Shown here: piece after piece, positions 1 through 8,780 of the stretch
Position numbering within the stretch: the first letter of the stretch is position 1
Layout of the letters: each line of letters begins with the position of its first letter
Assembly (NCBI GenBank): GCA_030153605.1
Contig: JASKLO010000009.1
Coordinates: 1-48,199 of the forward strand
Source of the DNA: Thermosipho sp. (in: thermotogales)
Lineage (GTDB): Bacteria; Thermotogota; Thermotogae; Thermotogales; Fervidobacteriaceae
Direction: 5' to 3'
Length of the DNA: 48,199 nucleotides
Notes under the pieces: generated by a model
Told to the model about the DNA's origin: nothing
What the model saw: only the letters and a program-made list of their open reading frames with translations
Database searches by the model: none
Program-made: the position numbers and the translations under genes

Positions 1-48
1 AGGTTAAAAAACATGGCTCCGGTGGAATACCGAAACCATGTTGTTTGA
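1..48 (+). CDS. IS3-family transposase, C-terminal end only (partial)
   Basis: Frame 1 reads RLKNMAPVEYRNHVV followed by TGA. The pattern L-K-x-M-x-P-x-E/Q-Y-R near the C-terminus is characteristic of the integrase-core (rve) domain of IS3-family OrfB proteins, which ends with a conserved NxxRxxxxLKGMSPVEYR-type segment. Only 15 residues are visible; the DDE catalytic residues lie upstream of the window, so whether the transposase is intact cannot be judged. The call depends on this short motif plus the terminal-repeat-like sequence right after it. Confidence 0.65.
   Translation, partial: RLKNMAPVEYRNHVV
6..42 (-). terminator. Possible rho-independent terminator of the pdxST operon, inside the IS end
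   Basis: On the minus strand AACATGG (42-36) pairs with CCATGTT (16-10), with an inner CGGT/ACCG stem and an ATTCC loop, followed directly by a short U run. It lies about 100 bp past the pdxT stop and no other terminator is visible between. It overlaps transposase codons, so it may be fortuitous, or the IS may now supply the terminator. Confidence 0.4.
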
Positions 49-138
49 AAAGTGTATAGTTATTTTTTTATCCGTTTCACTTTCGGGGGTAAGTCCATTT
101 TATGGGGCATTTTAATGAAAAAAAATCTGATACTATTA

Positions 139-702
139 TTATTTTACCATTTCAATAAAATATTCATGTACCCTAACATCATCAGTTAACTCAGGATGAA
201 AAGAAGCAACAAGAATTTTACCTTGTCTCAATAAAATAGGAGAATTTTCATATTCCGACAAAACTTCAACACTATTATCATATTCTACTACTTTTGGGGC
301 TCTAATAAATATAGCTCTAAAAGGATCGGATGAAAATTTAAGATTTACATCTGTTTCAAAACTATCAACTTGTCTTCCATAAGCATTTCTTTCCACTTTG
401 ATATCAATTGCTTTTAAAGAATCTTGAGGAAAGTTAACTACTTCATTCGATAAAACTATCATACCTGCACAAGTTCCAAATACAGGAAACCCTTCTATAA
501 TTTTATTTTTTAAAGCTTCGTAAAAGCCGGTCATTTTCATAATTCTTATCATCGTAGTTGATTCACCGCCAGGTATTATTAAAGCGTCAACGAAATCTAA
601 TTCTTCAGGTTTTCTAACAACTAAAGTTTCAATTCCCATCTTTTCAAGCATTTGTTTGTGTTCTCTAAAATCTCCTTGTATTCCTGAGACACCTATTTTC
701 AA
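139..702 (-). CDS. pdxT: Pyridoxal 5'-phosphate synthase glutaminase subunit PdxT
   Basis: PdxT hydrolyses glutamine and channels ammonia to PdxS in the DXP-independent vitamin B6 pathway. The 187-residue length is typical. The class-I glutaminase triad is visible: nucleophile Cys78 in GTCAG, and His169 and Glu171 in the HPEL segment near the C-terminus; the oxyanion-type PGGEST motif is at 44-49. The start is a TTG codon at 702, one base after the pdxS stop, with a GGGGATGGTGA ribosome binding site lying in the end of pdxS, so the two are translationally coupled. It is the last gene of the minus-strand operon and is followed by an IS end. Confidence 0.96.
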   Translation of the reverse strand: MKIGVSGIQGDFREHKQMLEKMGIETLVVRKPEELDFVDALIIPGGESTTMIRIMKMTGFYEALKNKIIEGFPVFGTCAGMIVLSNEVVNFPQDSLKAIDIKVERNAYGRQVDSFETDVNLKFSSDPFRAIFIRAPKVVEYDNSVEVLSEYENSPILLRQGKILVASFHPELTDDVRVHEYFIEMVK

Positions 703-703
703 G

Positions 704-1582
704 TCACCATCCCCTTTCTTGTAGTCTTACATCCAATTCGTCAATTTCAAGTCCTTCCATTGGTTGGCCAATATCTTCAGAAATCTTTAAAAGCATCTCA
801 GGATCATTCCAATATGTTACAGCCATAACTATAGCTTTTGCCATCTTTGAAGGATCTTTTGATTTAAATATCCCACTACCAACAAAGACTCCGTCTGCTC
901 CTAACATCATCATTAAAGCAGCATCTGCTGGAGTAGCAACACCTCCTGCAGCAAAGTTAACAACAGGTAATCTTCCGAGTTTTTTTACTTCTGCTACTAA
1001 ATTCACTGGAGCTCCTATTTCTTTTGCAAAACTAACTAATTCTTCATCAGGCATATTTTGAACTTTCCTAATTTCATCCATAACTGTTCTCATATGTTTA
1101 ACAGCTTCAACAACATTTCCAGTTCCAGCTTCACCTTTTGTTCTAATCATCGCTGCACCTTCAGCAATTCTTCTTAAAGCTTCTCCAAGATTTCTAGCTC
1201 CACAAACAAATGGAACTTTGAATTCCCATTTATTAATGTGATATTTATCGTCTGCAGGAGTTAAAACTTCAGATTCGTCAATAAAATCAACTCCTAAAGC
1301 TTCTAAAATTCTTGCTTCGGCTATATGTCCAATTCTTACTTTTGCCATAACTGGAATTGAAACTGCATCCATTATTTCCTTAATTTTATTTATACTAGCC
1401 ATTCTTGCAACTCCACCTGCTTTTCTTATATCAGCAGGAACTCTTTCTAGTGCCATAACAGCTACTGCTCCGGCTTCTTCAGCAATTTTTGCTTGCTCAG
1501 CAGTGGTAACATCCATTATAACTCCACCTTTAAACATTTCTGCAAAACCCTCTTTTACCATCCATGTTCCTTTATCAGTCAT
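704..1582 (-). CDS. pdxS: Pyridoxal 5'-phosphate synthase lyase subunit PdxS
   Basis: PdxS condenses ribose 5-phosphate, glyceraldehyde 3-phosphate and PdxT-derived ammonia to pyridoxal phosphate. At 292 residues it has family length. The two active-site lysines are in place: Lys81 in [10 protein letters not shown] and Lys149 in [10 protein letters not shown], matching the numbering in Bacillus PdxS. ATG at 1582 is preceded by a strong AGGAGGTG site. The gene lies 15 bp after mcmA and 1 bp before pdxT. PLP made here would serve the many PLP enzymes in this window (GcvPA/PB, DegT-type and class III aminotransferases), although they are in separate operons. Confidence 0.97.
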   Translation of the reverse strand: MTDKGTWMVKEGFAEMFKGGVIMDVTTAEQAKIAEEAGAVAVMALERVPADIRKAGGVARMASINKIKEIMDAVSIPVMAKVRIGHIAEARILEALGVDFIDESEVLTPADDKYHINKWEFKVPFVCGARNLGEALRRIAEGAAMIRTKGEAGTGNVVEAVKHMRTVMDEIRKVQNMPDEELVSFAKEIGAPVNLVAEVKKLGRLPVVNFAAGGVATPADAALMMMLGADGVFVGSGIFKSKDPSKMAKAIVMAVTYWNDPEMLLKISEDIGQPMEGLEIDELDVRLQERGW

Positions 1583-1597
1583 GTTAACACCTCCTAT

Positions 1598-3277
1598 TTA
1601 AATTATTATTGTTTCGTTATATTCACCATAGACTTCTCTTAATACGTTACTAATTTCTCCTACAGTTGCATACACCTTTACAGCTTCTATAATATACGGC
1701 ATTAGATTTTCATTGTTTAAAGCAGCATTCTTAATTTCTTTCAAGGCTTTATTAACTTTTTCATTGTCCCTTGTTTGTTTTAATTTCTTCAATCTATTTT
1801 TTTGTTTTTCCTCAAGTTCAGGATTTACTTTCAATATTTCTCTATTTTCCAATTCTTCTTCAATTTGAAACTTATTTACACCAACAATAATCTCTTTTCC
1901 ACTTTCTATCGCTAGCTGCATCTTGTAAGCACTTTCATGTATTTCTCTTTGTACAAATCCTGATTCTATTGCTTTAATCATTCCTCCTAATGAATCTATT
2001 TTTTCAATATATTCCATAGCTCTTTTTTCAATTTCATTTGTCATTGATTCAATAGCATATGAACCCGCAAATGGATCAATTGTATCAGCAACACCTGATT
2101 CATACGCAATAATTTGTTGAGTTCGTAGGGCAATCATAGCTGATTCTTCTGTGGGCAAACCCAAAGCCTCATCATAACTATTGGTATGTAATGACTGAGT
2201 TCCTCCCAAAACTGCAGCTAATGCCTGAATTGTTACCCTAATAATATTATTCAAAGGTTGTTGAGCAGTTAATGTAGAACCTCCCGTTTGAGTATGGAAC
2301 CTTAACCTCATTGCTTTTTCATTTGTTACATTAAATCTATTTTTCATAATTTTTGCCCAAAGCCTTCTGGCAGCTCTAAACTTTGCTATTTCCTCTAAGA
2401 AATTATTGTGTGCAGCAAAAAAGAATGATAAACGTTGGCCAAAAATGTTTGGATCCAATCCTGATTTAATGGCAGCTTCCACATATGCTATAGCATCAGC
2501 TAGTGTAAAAGCCACCTCCTGAACAGCTGTTGCTCCTGCTTCTCTAATATGGTAACCACTTATACTAATAGGATTCCATTTTGGCATATTTTTTGAACAA
2601 AATTCAAAAATATCTGTAATTATTTTCATAGAAGGTTGTGGTGGAAAAATGTAAGTACCTCTTGCTATGTATTCTTTCAAAATATCGTTTTGAATAGTCC
2701 CAGATAATTTTTCTATTGGAACTCCTTGCTTTTCAGCTACAACGATATACATTGCTAACAAAATAGCTGCTGTACTATTTATAGTCATTGAGGTACTAAC
2801 CTTATCTAAAGGAATTCCATCAAACAAAATTTCCATATCCTTGAGTGAATCAATTGCTACACCAACTTTTCCAACTTCCCCTTCAGCCATAGGATCATCA
2901 GAATCATATCCAATTTGAGTTGGTAAATCAAATGCTACAGATAGACCTGTTTGACCTTGAGATAACAAATACTTATATCTTTTATTAGATTCTTCTGCTG
3001 TTCCAAAACCCGCATATTGTCTCATAGTCCAAAATTTTCCTCTATACATTGTAGGTTGAACACCTCTAGTAAATGGAAACATACCAGGAAATCCTAAATC
3101 ATCAATATATCTTAAGCTTGAAATATCTAAAGGAGTGTACAACCTTTTAATTTCATAACCAGAAGACGATTGAAATTTATCTTTCCTTTCAGGAAATTTT
3201 TGAGTAGTTTTTTCTACTAATGATTTGTATTTTTCTGCACTTAGCTTTATTTTTTCTAATTCATTGTTATCAAACAT
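1598..3277 (-). CDS. mcmA: Methylmalonyl-CoA mutase large (catalytic) subunit, without the B12 domain
   Basis: This is the TIM-barrel catalytic part of an adenosylcobalamin-dependent acyl-CoA mutase, interconverting succinyl-CoA and methylmalonyl-CoA. The chain is 559 residues from ATG 3277, which has an AAAGGGGG site; the open frame extends 9 codons further upstream without support. Tyr78 in TMYRGKFWT, Arg206 in KEYIARGTY and His243 in [11 protein letters not shown] align with Tyr89, Arg207 and His244 of the Propionibacterium enzyme. That Tyr/Arg pair suits methylmalonyl-CoA rather than isobutyryl-CoA mutase (inference from family knowledge). The C-terminus stops before a cobalamin-binding DxHxxG domain, so a separate small subunit must exist; none is in this window. 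Confidence 0.9.
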   Translation of the reverse strand: MFDNNELEKIKLSAEKYKSLVEKTTQKFPERKDKFQSSSGYEIKRLYTPLDISSLRYIDDLGFPGMFPFTRGVQPTMYRGKFWTMRQYAGFGTAEESNKRYKYLLSQGQTGLSVAFDLPTQIGYDSDDPMAEGEVGKVGVAIDSLKDMEILFDGIPLDKVSTSMTINSTAAILLAMYIVVAEKQGVPIEKLSGTIQNDILKEYIARGTYIFPPQPSMKIITDIFEFCSKNMPKWNPISISGYHIREAGATAVQEVAFTLADAIAYVEAAIKSGLDPNIFGQRLSFFFAAHNNFLEEIAKFRAARRLWAKIMKNRFNVTNEKAMRLRFHTQTGGSTLTAQQPLNNIIRVTIQALAAVLGGTQSLHTNSYDEALGLPTEESAMIALRTQQIIAYESGVADTIDPFAGSYAIESMTNEIEKRAMEYIEKIDSLGGMIKAIESGFVQREIHESAYKMQLAIESGKEIIVGVNKFQIEEELENREILKVNPELEEKQKNRLKKLKQTRDNEKVNKALKEIKNAALNNENLMPYIIEAVKVYATVGEISNVLREVYGEYNETIII

Positions 3278-3309
3278 TTTCCAAACCCCCTTTATTATTA
3301 TCAAAATTA

Positions 3310-3948
3310 TTATCTTATATCTTTTGAGTTCTGTCTATAACTGTTTAAATATTTATTTCTTAGAATAAAGGCATCCTCTTCATTAATTAAATTAAAATTG
3401 CCAATATTCAAAGCATATAGAAATATTTCGGCTGTTTTTTCACAAACCAAACTGGCTGTCAAAGCCTCTTTAATGTCCTCACCAACAGTTATTAACCCGT
3501 GATTTCTTAAAATTACCGCATGATTACTTTCTAAAGCTTTTACAACTTTTTTAGCTAATTCTAAAGTTCCTGGCAAAGCATACTCAGAAACATTTATTTT
3601 AGGTCCAAGTATCATTACTGCATCCTCAACTAATGGAGGAATAAAATCGACAACTAAAGAAATAGTTGTTGAAAATACAGGATGGGTGTGAACAATTGCA
3701 TTTACGTCTTCTCTGTTTTTATAAATTTCTAAATGAGTAGGTAACTCTGATGAAGGTTTTAACCCTGATATATGTGTGCCATCTAATTTCACTACTGAAA
3801 TATCTTCTTCTTTTAAAATGTCATATGGAATGCCTGATGGGGTAATATATATTAATTCTCCATCTCTAATAGAAACGTTTCCCCAAGTACCTTTTACCAA
3901 ACCATTTTTTACAATAAACTTCACGGCTTTTAAAATTTCATTTTTCAC
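3310..3948 (-). CDS. Class II aldolase/adducin family protein
   Basis: This is a zinc-dependent class II aldolase-fold protein of the fuculose-phosphate aldolase/ribulose-phosphate epimerase type, 212 residues. The zinc ligands His87 and His89 (HTHPV) and His150 (RNHG) and the catalytic Glu68 (SSELPTH) are visible, with the GTWGNVS and TPSG phosphate-site motifs near the N-terminus. I choose GTG 3948 because AGGAGGG lies six bases upstream; an earlier in-frame TTG lacks a site. It overlaps the end of the AcpS-FolK gene by 11 bases. The substrate cannot be read from the sequence: a sugar phosphate aldolase or a methylthioribulose-phosphate dehydratase-like role are both possible. Confidence 0.85.
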   Translation of the reverse strand: MKNEILKAVKFIVKNGLVKGTWGNVSIRDGELIYITPSGIPYDILKEEDISVVKLDGTHISGLKPSSELPTHLEIYKNREDVNAIVHTHPVFSTTISLVVDFIPPLVEDAVMILGPKINVSEYALPGTLELAKKVVKALESNHAVILRNHGLITVGEDIKEALTASLVCEKTAEIFLYALNIGNFNLINEEDAFILRNKYLNSYRQNSKDIR

Positions 3949-4780
3949 ATTGTCCCTCCTGTTCAAGCTTTTTCAATTCCCAATCAATTTTTTCCCAATC
4001 TTTATCAAATTTCTTAAGATATTCACTTATTGTAATCGAAGAAATCGGATGAACAAAATCAGAAGAAATCTCCGATAATGGTACAACAAAAAAAGCCCTA
4101 TTTTCAAAGTCATAATGAGGAATCTTTAGTTCAGGTAAATCAATTACTAAATTTCCATAAAATAAAATGTCTATATCAATGTTTCGCGGACCCCATTTTA
4201 TTTTGCGTTCTCTTCCAAGTTTTTTTTCAATACTCAAAACTTTTTTTAATAAATTAAATGGCGATAAATTGGTATCAACTTCTATAACTATGTTAAAAAA
4301 TTTTTCTTGATTAGTATAACCATATGGTTTAGTTTCGTACAAACTTGATATTTTCAAAATTTCTATACCATTTTTCTTTAATTCTTTTAAAGCATTAACA
4401 AGATTTTCAATTTTATTTCCTAAATTACTTCCTAAACCTAAAAAAATTTTTCCAACCACTTTTTCTAAAATAACTGAAGAGAAAACATAAGAATCATGAG
4501 ATAAAGATACATGGCAAAAATTAAATCCTTCAAAATCTTTATGAAACACACAGTAAGGTTTGCCTTTATTATTATTAAGAAAAGATATATCTTTGAAAGA
4601 ATTTTCCCCGATTCCCGTTCCTAGTGCTTTAAAAAAAGCCTCTTTTAGTGAAAAACGCCCAGCTATATATTGGGCGTCAATTTTTCTTTCTTTTTTTTCA
4701 ATCTCTGTAAGAATCCTTCTTTCTAATTTTGTGTTAATCCTATCAATTTTAACAATATCATTTCCAATACCGACTATCAA
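3938..4780 (-). CDS. Fusion of holo-ACP synthase (AcpS) and HPPK (FolK)
   Basis: Residues 1 to about 107 are AcpS, which transfers 4'-phosphopantetheine from CoA to acyl carrier protein: GIGNDIV with Asp8, and GRFSLKEAFFKALG with Glu47, the usual magnesium ligands. Residues about 111-275 are 6-hydroxymethyl-7,8-dihydropterin pyrophosphokinase of folate synthesis: GLGSNLGN at 115-122, Y-E-T-K-P-Y near 148, WGPRN at 196-200, and Asp202 and Asp204 in the IDIDIL motif. Both halves look complete and there is no internal stop. The start is TTG 4780, overlapping the upstream stop by four bases, with GGAGGAGG in front. These two enzymes have no shared pathway, and no other folate gene is nearby. Confidence 0.9.
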   Translation of the reverse strand: MIVGIGNDIVKIDRINTKLERRILTEIEKKERKIDAQYIAGRFSLKEAFFKALGTGIGENSFKDISFLNNNKGKPYCVFHKDFEGFNFCHVSLSHDSYVFSSVILEKVVGKIFLGLGSNLGNKIENLVNALKELKKNGIEILKISSLYETKPYGYTNQEKFFNIVIEVDTNLSPFNLLKKVLSIEKKLGRERKIKWGPRNIDIDILFYGNLVIDLPELKIPHYDFENRAFFVVPLSEISSDFVHPISSITISEYLKKFDKDWEKIDWELKKLEQEGQCEK

Positions 4781-6153
4781 ATAGGATAACCTCCTCCAAA
4801 TTCTTCTGCGAGATCCATATCAATCAAAAGTTTTTCTTCATACTTTTCTTTTAAATATCTTCTTCCAATTTCTCCTAGCAAAATAAATATTAACAATTCT
4901 TCATCATTAGATGCCAAAATTCCTATAGATTTTCTTGCGTTTTCAATCTCGGGTTCAATAAGATCCGCAGGTCTACACTCAATTGGCTTTTCATTACCTA
5001 AAACTTTTTCTAAAAGTTCTTTGTTTACTGGAGCAGGTGGTTTTCCATACATTCCTTTCAAATAATTTTTTACTTCATTTGTAACCTTCGAATATCTTTC
5101 ACCTGTTAATACATTTAAAACAGCTTGAACTCCAACAATTTGACTTGTAGGAGTTACCAAAGGGGGATAACCCAAATCTTTTCTAACTTTAGGAATTTCT
5201 TTCAAAACTTCTGGGAGCTTATTTAACATTTTTTGTTCAGAAAGCTGTTTAACTAAGTTCGAATACATTCCTCCTGGAACTTGTGAAACTAAAATCCTGT
5301 AATCTATACTCGTCATTAATACGTCATATTCCTTATATTTTTCTCTAACTTTTTTAAAATGTTCGACCAGAAATTCAATCTTGGTCAAATCTATTTCATC
5401 AATTTTTCTATATTCTTTTGCTGAATAATACAATGATTCAAACGGCGGTTGAGATGTTCCCAGGGCTAAAGGCGAAAGAGCAGTATCAACAAAATCAACG
5501 CCAGCATCAATAGCTGCAATGTAATTCATGCTCCCTAATCCAGAAGTACAGTGTGTATGAATTTCCACTGGAATATTAAAGTTCTTTTTTAGTTGTCTAA
5601 CAAGTTCGAAACTCTTTTTTGGAGTTAAAAGTCCAGCCATATCTTTTATACAAAGTGAGTGTACTCCTCTTTCCACAAGTTGTCTAGCAAATTGAACATA
5701 ATAATCCAAAGTATGAACAGGACTAATTGTATATGAAATTGCACCCTGAACATGTGCTCCATTTTTTAAAGCAACTTCAATACTTTTTTCTAAATTTCTA
5801 ATATCATTCAAAGCATCAAATATTCTTATTTTATCTACACCATTTTCAATAGCTTTTTTTATGAATAATTCGACCACATCATCGGCATAATGTCTATATC
5901 CAACTAAATTCTGACCTCTTAATAACATTTGAGTTTTTGTTTTTTTTAAGTTCTTTTTAATTAATCTAATTCTTTCCCAAGGATCTTCTTTCAAAAATCT
6001 AACACAAACATCAAATGTTGCGCCACCCCAAACCTCCATGGCTTCGAAATTTAACTCATCCATGTAATTTAAAGCTGGTAACATATCAATAGTTCTCATT
6101 CGTGTTGCAATAAGCGATTGATGAGCATCTCTTAATGTTGTATCTACAAACAT
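4777..6153 (-). CDS. Carboxyltransferase subunit (5S / OadA / PycB type), no biotin domain
   Basis: This is the biotin-dependent carboxyltransferase fold that moves CO2 between carboxybiotin and pyruvate/oxaloacetate. DTTLRDAHQS is at 4-13, GGATFDVCVRFL follows at 43-54, Lys170 in CIKDMAG is the carboxylated active-site lysine, and His199 and His201 (EIHTHC) bind the metal. It is 458 residues, where many OadA/PycB proteins are near 600, and the C-terminus lacks an AMKM biotinyl segment. It therefore resembles the stand-alone 5S subunit of transcarboxylase and needs a separate biotin carrier. Together with methylmalonyl-CoA mutase in the same operon it fits propionate/succinate interconversion, but oxaloacetate decarboxylase or pyruvate carboxylase use is not excluded. 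Confidence 0.88.
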   Translation of the reverse strand: MFVDTTLRDAHQSLIATRMRTIDMLPALNYMDELNFEAMEVWGGATFDVCVRFLKEDPWERIRLIKKNLKKTKTQMLLRGQNLVGYRHYADDVVELFIKKAIENGVDKIRIFDALNDIRNLEKSIEVALKNGAHVQGAISYTISPVHTLDYYVQFARQLVERGVHSLCIKDMAGLLTPKKSFELVRQLKKNFNIPVEIHTHCTSGLGSMNYIAAIDAGVDFVDTALSPLALGTSQPPFESLYYSAKEYRKIDEIDLTKIEFLVEHFKKVREKYKEYDVLMTSIDYRILVSQVPGGMYSNLVKQLSEQKMLNKLPEVLKEIPKVRKDLGYPPLVTPTSQIVGVQAVLNVLTGERYSKVTNEVKNYLKGMYGKPPAPVNKELLEKVLGNEKPIECRPADLIEPEIENARKSIGILASNDEELLIFILLGEIGRRYLKEKYEEKLLIDMDLAEEFGGGYPI

Positions 6154-6171
6154 AAAAATTACCCCTTTGTA

Positions 6172-8280
6172 CTATTCTTTTTGCTCGCCCTCTTCATCAA
6201 AAGTCAATTTTCTATTAACTTTTTTAATAATTGCAAACTCTAGTTCATCACCTTCTCTAATGTCGTCAAAATTTTCCAATTTAATTCCACATTCTTTCGG
6301 TGCATCTACTCTTCGAACATCTTGTTGATAGTGTTTCAATGACTCTATTTTTCCTTCAAATACTAGTTTTCCATTCCTATAAAGCCTTGCAATACCATTT
6401 TTATCTACAAAACCTTCGTACATTTGCACACCAGCAATAGAACCAACTTTCTTAATTTTAAAGACTTTTTTAATTTCTCCACGCCCAGTGATTTCTTCAA
6501 CTTCTTCAGGTTCTAACATACCTTCTAATGCTGCTCGCAAATCATCTATTAATTTATAAATAATAGTATATATCTTAATTTGAATTCCTTCAGCTTCAGC
6601 CATTTTTCTAGCCTGACTATCGGCTTTAACTCTAAAGCCTAAAATTATGGCATCAGAAGCAGAAGCTAACATTACATCGCTAGATGTTATTGCACCAACT
6701 CCTGAGTGGATTATATTAATTCTTACTTCTTCACTTTGTAATTTATTAATAGCATTATTTAAAGCCATAACCGAACCTAAAGTATCAGCTTTAACTATCA
6801 GTCTTAGCTCTTTTTGTTCAGATTGTTCCATCATTTTCAAAATTTCTTCTAATTTTAAATGTCTTTTTCTTCTTAATTCCTTTTGTTCTATTTCTTTTAT
6901 TTTTTCAGTAATTTCTCTAGCTTTTTCCAAAGTTTCTACAGAATAAATCACACTGTGAGCATCTGGTAAATCCTCAAAACCAACTATCATCACAGGAGTT
7001 GAAGGTCCTGCTTCTTTTATTCTTTTTCCTTGATCGTTAACTAATGCCTTTACTTTGCCCATTACTTTTCCAGCTATAACATAATCTCCTATCTTTAATT
7101 TTCCATCTTTTATAATTGCATTAGCAACAGGCCCAAACCCCTTATCAAGTTTTGTTTCAATTGTTACAGCTCTTACTGGTCCATCAGGAATTGCTTTAAT
7201 TTCTTGCATTTCAGCAACCAATAGAATCATTTCTAATAAAGTGTCTACATTTTGACCTTTTTTGGCGGAAATAGGAACCATAATAGTATCTCCGCCCCAC
7301 TCTTCAGGAATCAAAGAAAGTTTATTTACTAGCTCTTGTTTTGTAGCTTCAACATTTGCATTTGGTTTATCAATTTTATTTATAGCAACTATAATTGGCA
7401 CGTTGGCAGATTTTGCATGATTGTATGCCTCTATGGTTTGAGGCATAACACCATCATCTGCAGCAACAACAAGAACAACTATATCAGTTGCTTGTGCTCC
7501 TCTTGCTCTCATTTCTGTAAAAACTTCGTGTCCAGGCGTATCAATAAATGTTATTTTCTTTCCATCTACCTCCACTTGATAAGCACCTATACTTTGAGTA
7601 ATTCCACCTTCTTCTCTTTCAGCTACTCTTGTTCTTCTAATATAATCAAGTAAAGTAGTTTTTCCATGGTCAACATGTCCCATTACTGTAACAATAGGAG
7701 GCCTTTCAACAAGTTCATCTTTATTTTTATATTTTTCTTCAAAATATTTTTCAATTTCTTCTAATGGATTTTCTTTAATTTCTTCCTTATTTTCTTCAAA
7801 ATCAAATCCAATTCTTACATCATACATTTTTGCAATTTTTTTAGCAAGTTGCAAATTCAAACTTTGACCAGGTTTCAATATTTCACCTTTCATAAAAAAG
7901 TCTTGGATTATTCTATTTTGAGGTACTCCAATTTTTTCTGAAAATTTGTCTAATTTCAAATCATCTTCTGAAATTTTTATTAAAGGCTTTTTCTTTTCTT
8001 GCTTTTCTTTTTCAATTTCACCTTTTTTTGACAACTTCCTTTTTTCAGCAATATCTTCTTCAAGCTCTAAAAATTCTTCATATTCAATATAATCTTCTTC
8101 GTCAACATTTTCTTCTTCTGAAGATTTACTATACATTTCAAGCAAAATATTTACAGTTTCTTCATCAATATAACTCATATGACTTTTAATTTCTATTCCA
8201 AGATCAGCTAATTCTTTCAATAATTCTTTAGTATCCATTTCAAGCTTTCTTGCTAGTTCGTATACTCTTAAACGGCCCAA
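6172..8280 (-). CDS. infB: Translation initiation factor IF-2
   Basis: IF-2 is the GTPase that places initiator tRNA on the ribosome. It has 702 residues from TTG 8280. That start sits four bases after a perfect AGGAGGTGAT and gives the usual GRLRVYELA beginning; a GTG nine bases earlier lies inside the ribosome binding site. Layout: N-terminal IF2N subdomain (about 3-50), an acidic/lysine-rich linker (55-105), a second IF2N-like segment, then the G domain with GHVDHGKT at 201-208, DTPGHE, and NKIDKP, followed by domains II-IV. It precedes a metabolic operon 18 bp downstream rather than the usual rbfA, and no nusA lies upstream. Confidence 0.97.
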   Translation of the reverse strand: MGRLRVYELARKLEMDTKELLKELADLGIEIKSHMSYIDEETVNILLEMYSKSSEEENVDEEDYIEYEEFLELEEDIAEKRKLSKKGEIEKEKQEKKKPLIKISEDDLKLDKFSEKIGVPQNRIIQDFFMKGEILKPGQSLNLQLAKKIAKMYDVRIGFDFEENKEEIKENPLEEIEKYFEEKYKNKDELVERPPIVTVMGHVDHGKTTLLDYIRRTRVAEREEGGITQSIGAYQVEVDGKKITFIDTPGHEVFTEMRARGAQATDIVVLVVAADDGVMPQTIEAYNHAKSANVPIIVAINKIDKPNANVEATKQELVNKLSLIPEEWGGDTIMVPISAKKGQNVDTLLEMILLVAEMQEIKAIPDGPVRAVTIETKLDKGFGPVANAIIKDGKLKIGDYVIAGKVMGKVKALVNDQGKRIKEAGPSTPVMIVGFEDLPDAHSVIYSVETLEKAREITEKIKEIEQKELRRKRHLKLEEILKMMEQSEQKELRLIVKADTLGSVMALNNAINKLQSEEVRINIIHSGVGAITSSDVMLASASDAIILGFRVKADSQARKMAEAEGIQIKIYTIIYKLIDDLRAALEGMLEPEEVEEITGRGEIKKVFKIKKVGSIAGVQMYEGFVDKNGIARLYRNGKLVFEGKIESLKHYQQDVRRVDAPKECGIKLENFDDIREGDELEFAIIKKVNRKLTFDEEGEQKE

Positions 8281-8318
8281 TAAAATCACCTCCTAAGTTG
8301 CTCATTCATTATAACATA

Positions 8319-8528
8319 TTACTTTTCTCTTTTAATTTTCTTCATCTCTTCATGTTCCTTTTCTAATTCATTTAACAAGTCCTCCAATGTCCACTTCAGA
8401 TTTGTTGGTGTAGACGTAGCAAAAACTAACTCCTTTTCAGGTAAGATTTCCCTTAATGCTTTAATCACCTTCTTTATTTCAGTATCTTCAAAACCATGCA
8501 AAATTATAAAAGATTTTTCTTTATTCAT
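8319..8528 (-). CDS. DUF3783 family small protein
   Basis: A 69-residue protein with the DUF3783 pattern: an N-terminal strand FIILHGF, a helix rich in charged residues, a central strand ELVFATSTPTNLKWTLEDLL, and a lysine/glutamate-rich C-terminal helix. Its function is not known. ATG 8528 follows a GGAGATGG site. It is the first gene of the infB operon, 38 bp upstream of infB. The repeated association of such proteins with translation genes in Thermotogales is something I suspect but cannot verify here. Confidence 0.75.
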   Translation of the reverse strand: MNKEKSFIILHGFEDTEIKKVIKALREILPEKELVFATSTPTNLKWTLEDLLNELEKEHEEMKKIKREK

Positions 8529-8697
8529 TTTTCCATCTCCTTAATTATCTTTAAATACTATCATTATTTATTTTAACATCTTTTTTATTCTATTTCTTAG
8601 TTTTTAACTTAATAATCTTTTACAAAAGTTAAAAAATTTTAACATTTTTAATTTCTAAATCCATATTAACAAGAAAATAATATTTTCAAAGCATTTG

Positions 8698-8774
8698 TTA
8701 CTTGATTAAGTTGAAAAAAATCTTAGAATTAAAAACCGAAGAGCAAGTAATCAAATTAAAAATTCTTAAGGAGG
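8698..8774 (+). promoter_or_regulatory. Possible structured 5' leader of the VUT transporter gene
   Basis: TTACTTG (8698-8704) can pair with CAAGTAA (8744-8750), while the overlapping TTGATTA (8702-8708) can pair with TAATCAA (8748-8754). The two pairings exclude each other. AGAATT (8725-8730) can also pair with AATTCT (8761-8766) just before the AAGGAGG ribosome binding site. It does not match the preQ1-I core that I know. In AT-rich DNA such pairings may arise by chance. Confidence 0.25.
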
Positions 8775-8780
8775 TAAAAA

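Larger units (their letters stand above)
1..109 (+). mobile_element. Right end of an IS3-family insertion sequence (cut by window start)
   Basis: The first 48 bases encode the C-terminal end of an IS3-type transposase. They are followed by about 60 non-coding bases ending in TAAGTCCATTTTATGGGGCA. Read outward from the end, this begins TGCCCCATAAAATGGACTTA, the TG...CA layout and G/C-then-A/T texture of IS3-family terminal inverted repeats. The inferred boundary is base 109. The left end lies outside the window, so the matching repeat and target duplication cannot be checked. The element sits only 29 bp beyond the pdxT stop codon, so it inserted just downstream of the B6 operon. Confidence 0.72.

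Noticed and set aside
1-138. A small structured RNA suggested by the strong hairpin at the window start
   Set aside because: Translation shows a transposase tail ending in an IS3 terminal repeat, which explains the sequence.
3776-4078. A 100-codon plus-strand open frame across the aldolase and AcpS-FolK genes
   Set aside because: It is antisense to two genes with clear active-site motifs and has no recognisable product.
8601-8635. TTTTTAACTT and AAGTTAAAAA inverted repeat upstream of the DUF3783 gene
   Set aside because: A ten-base AT-only repeat with a 15-base loop is expected by chance at this base composition and has no flanking signal; not called as an attenuator.
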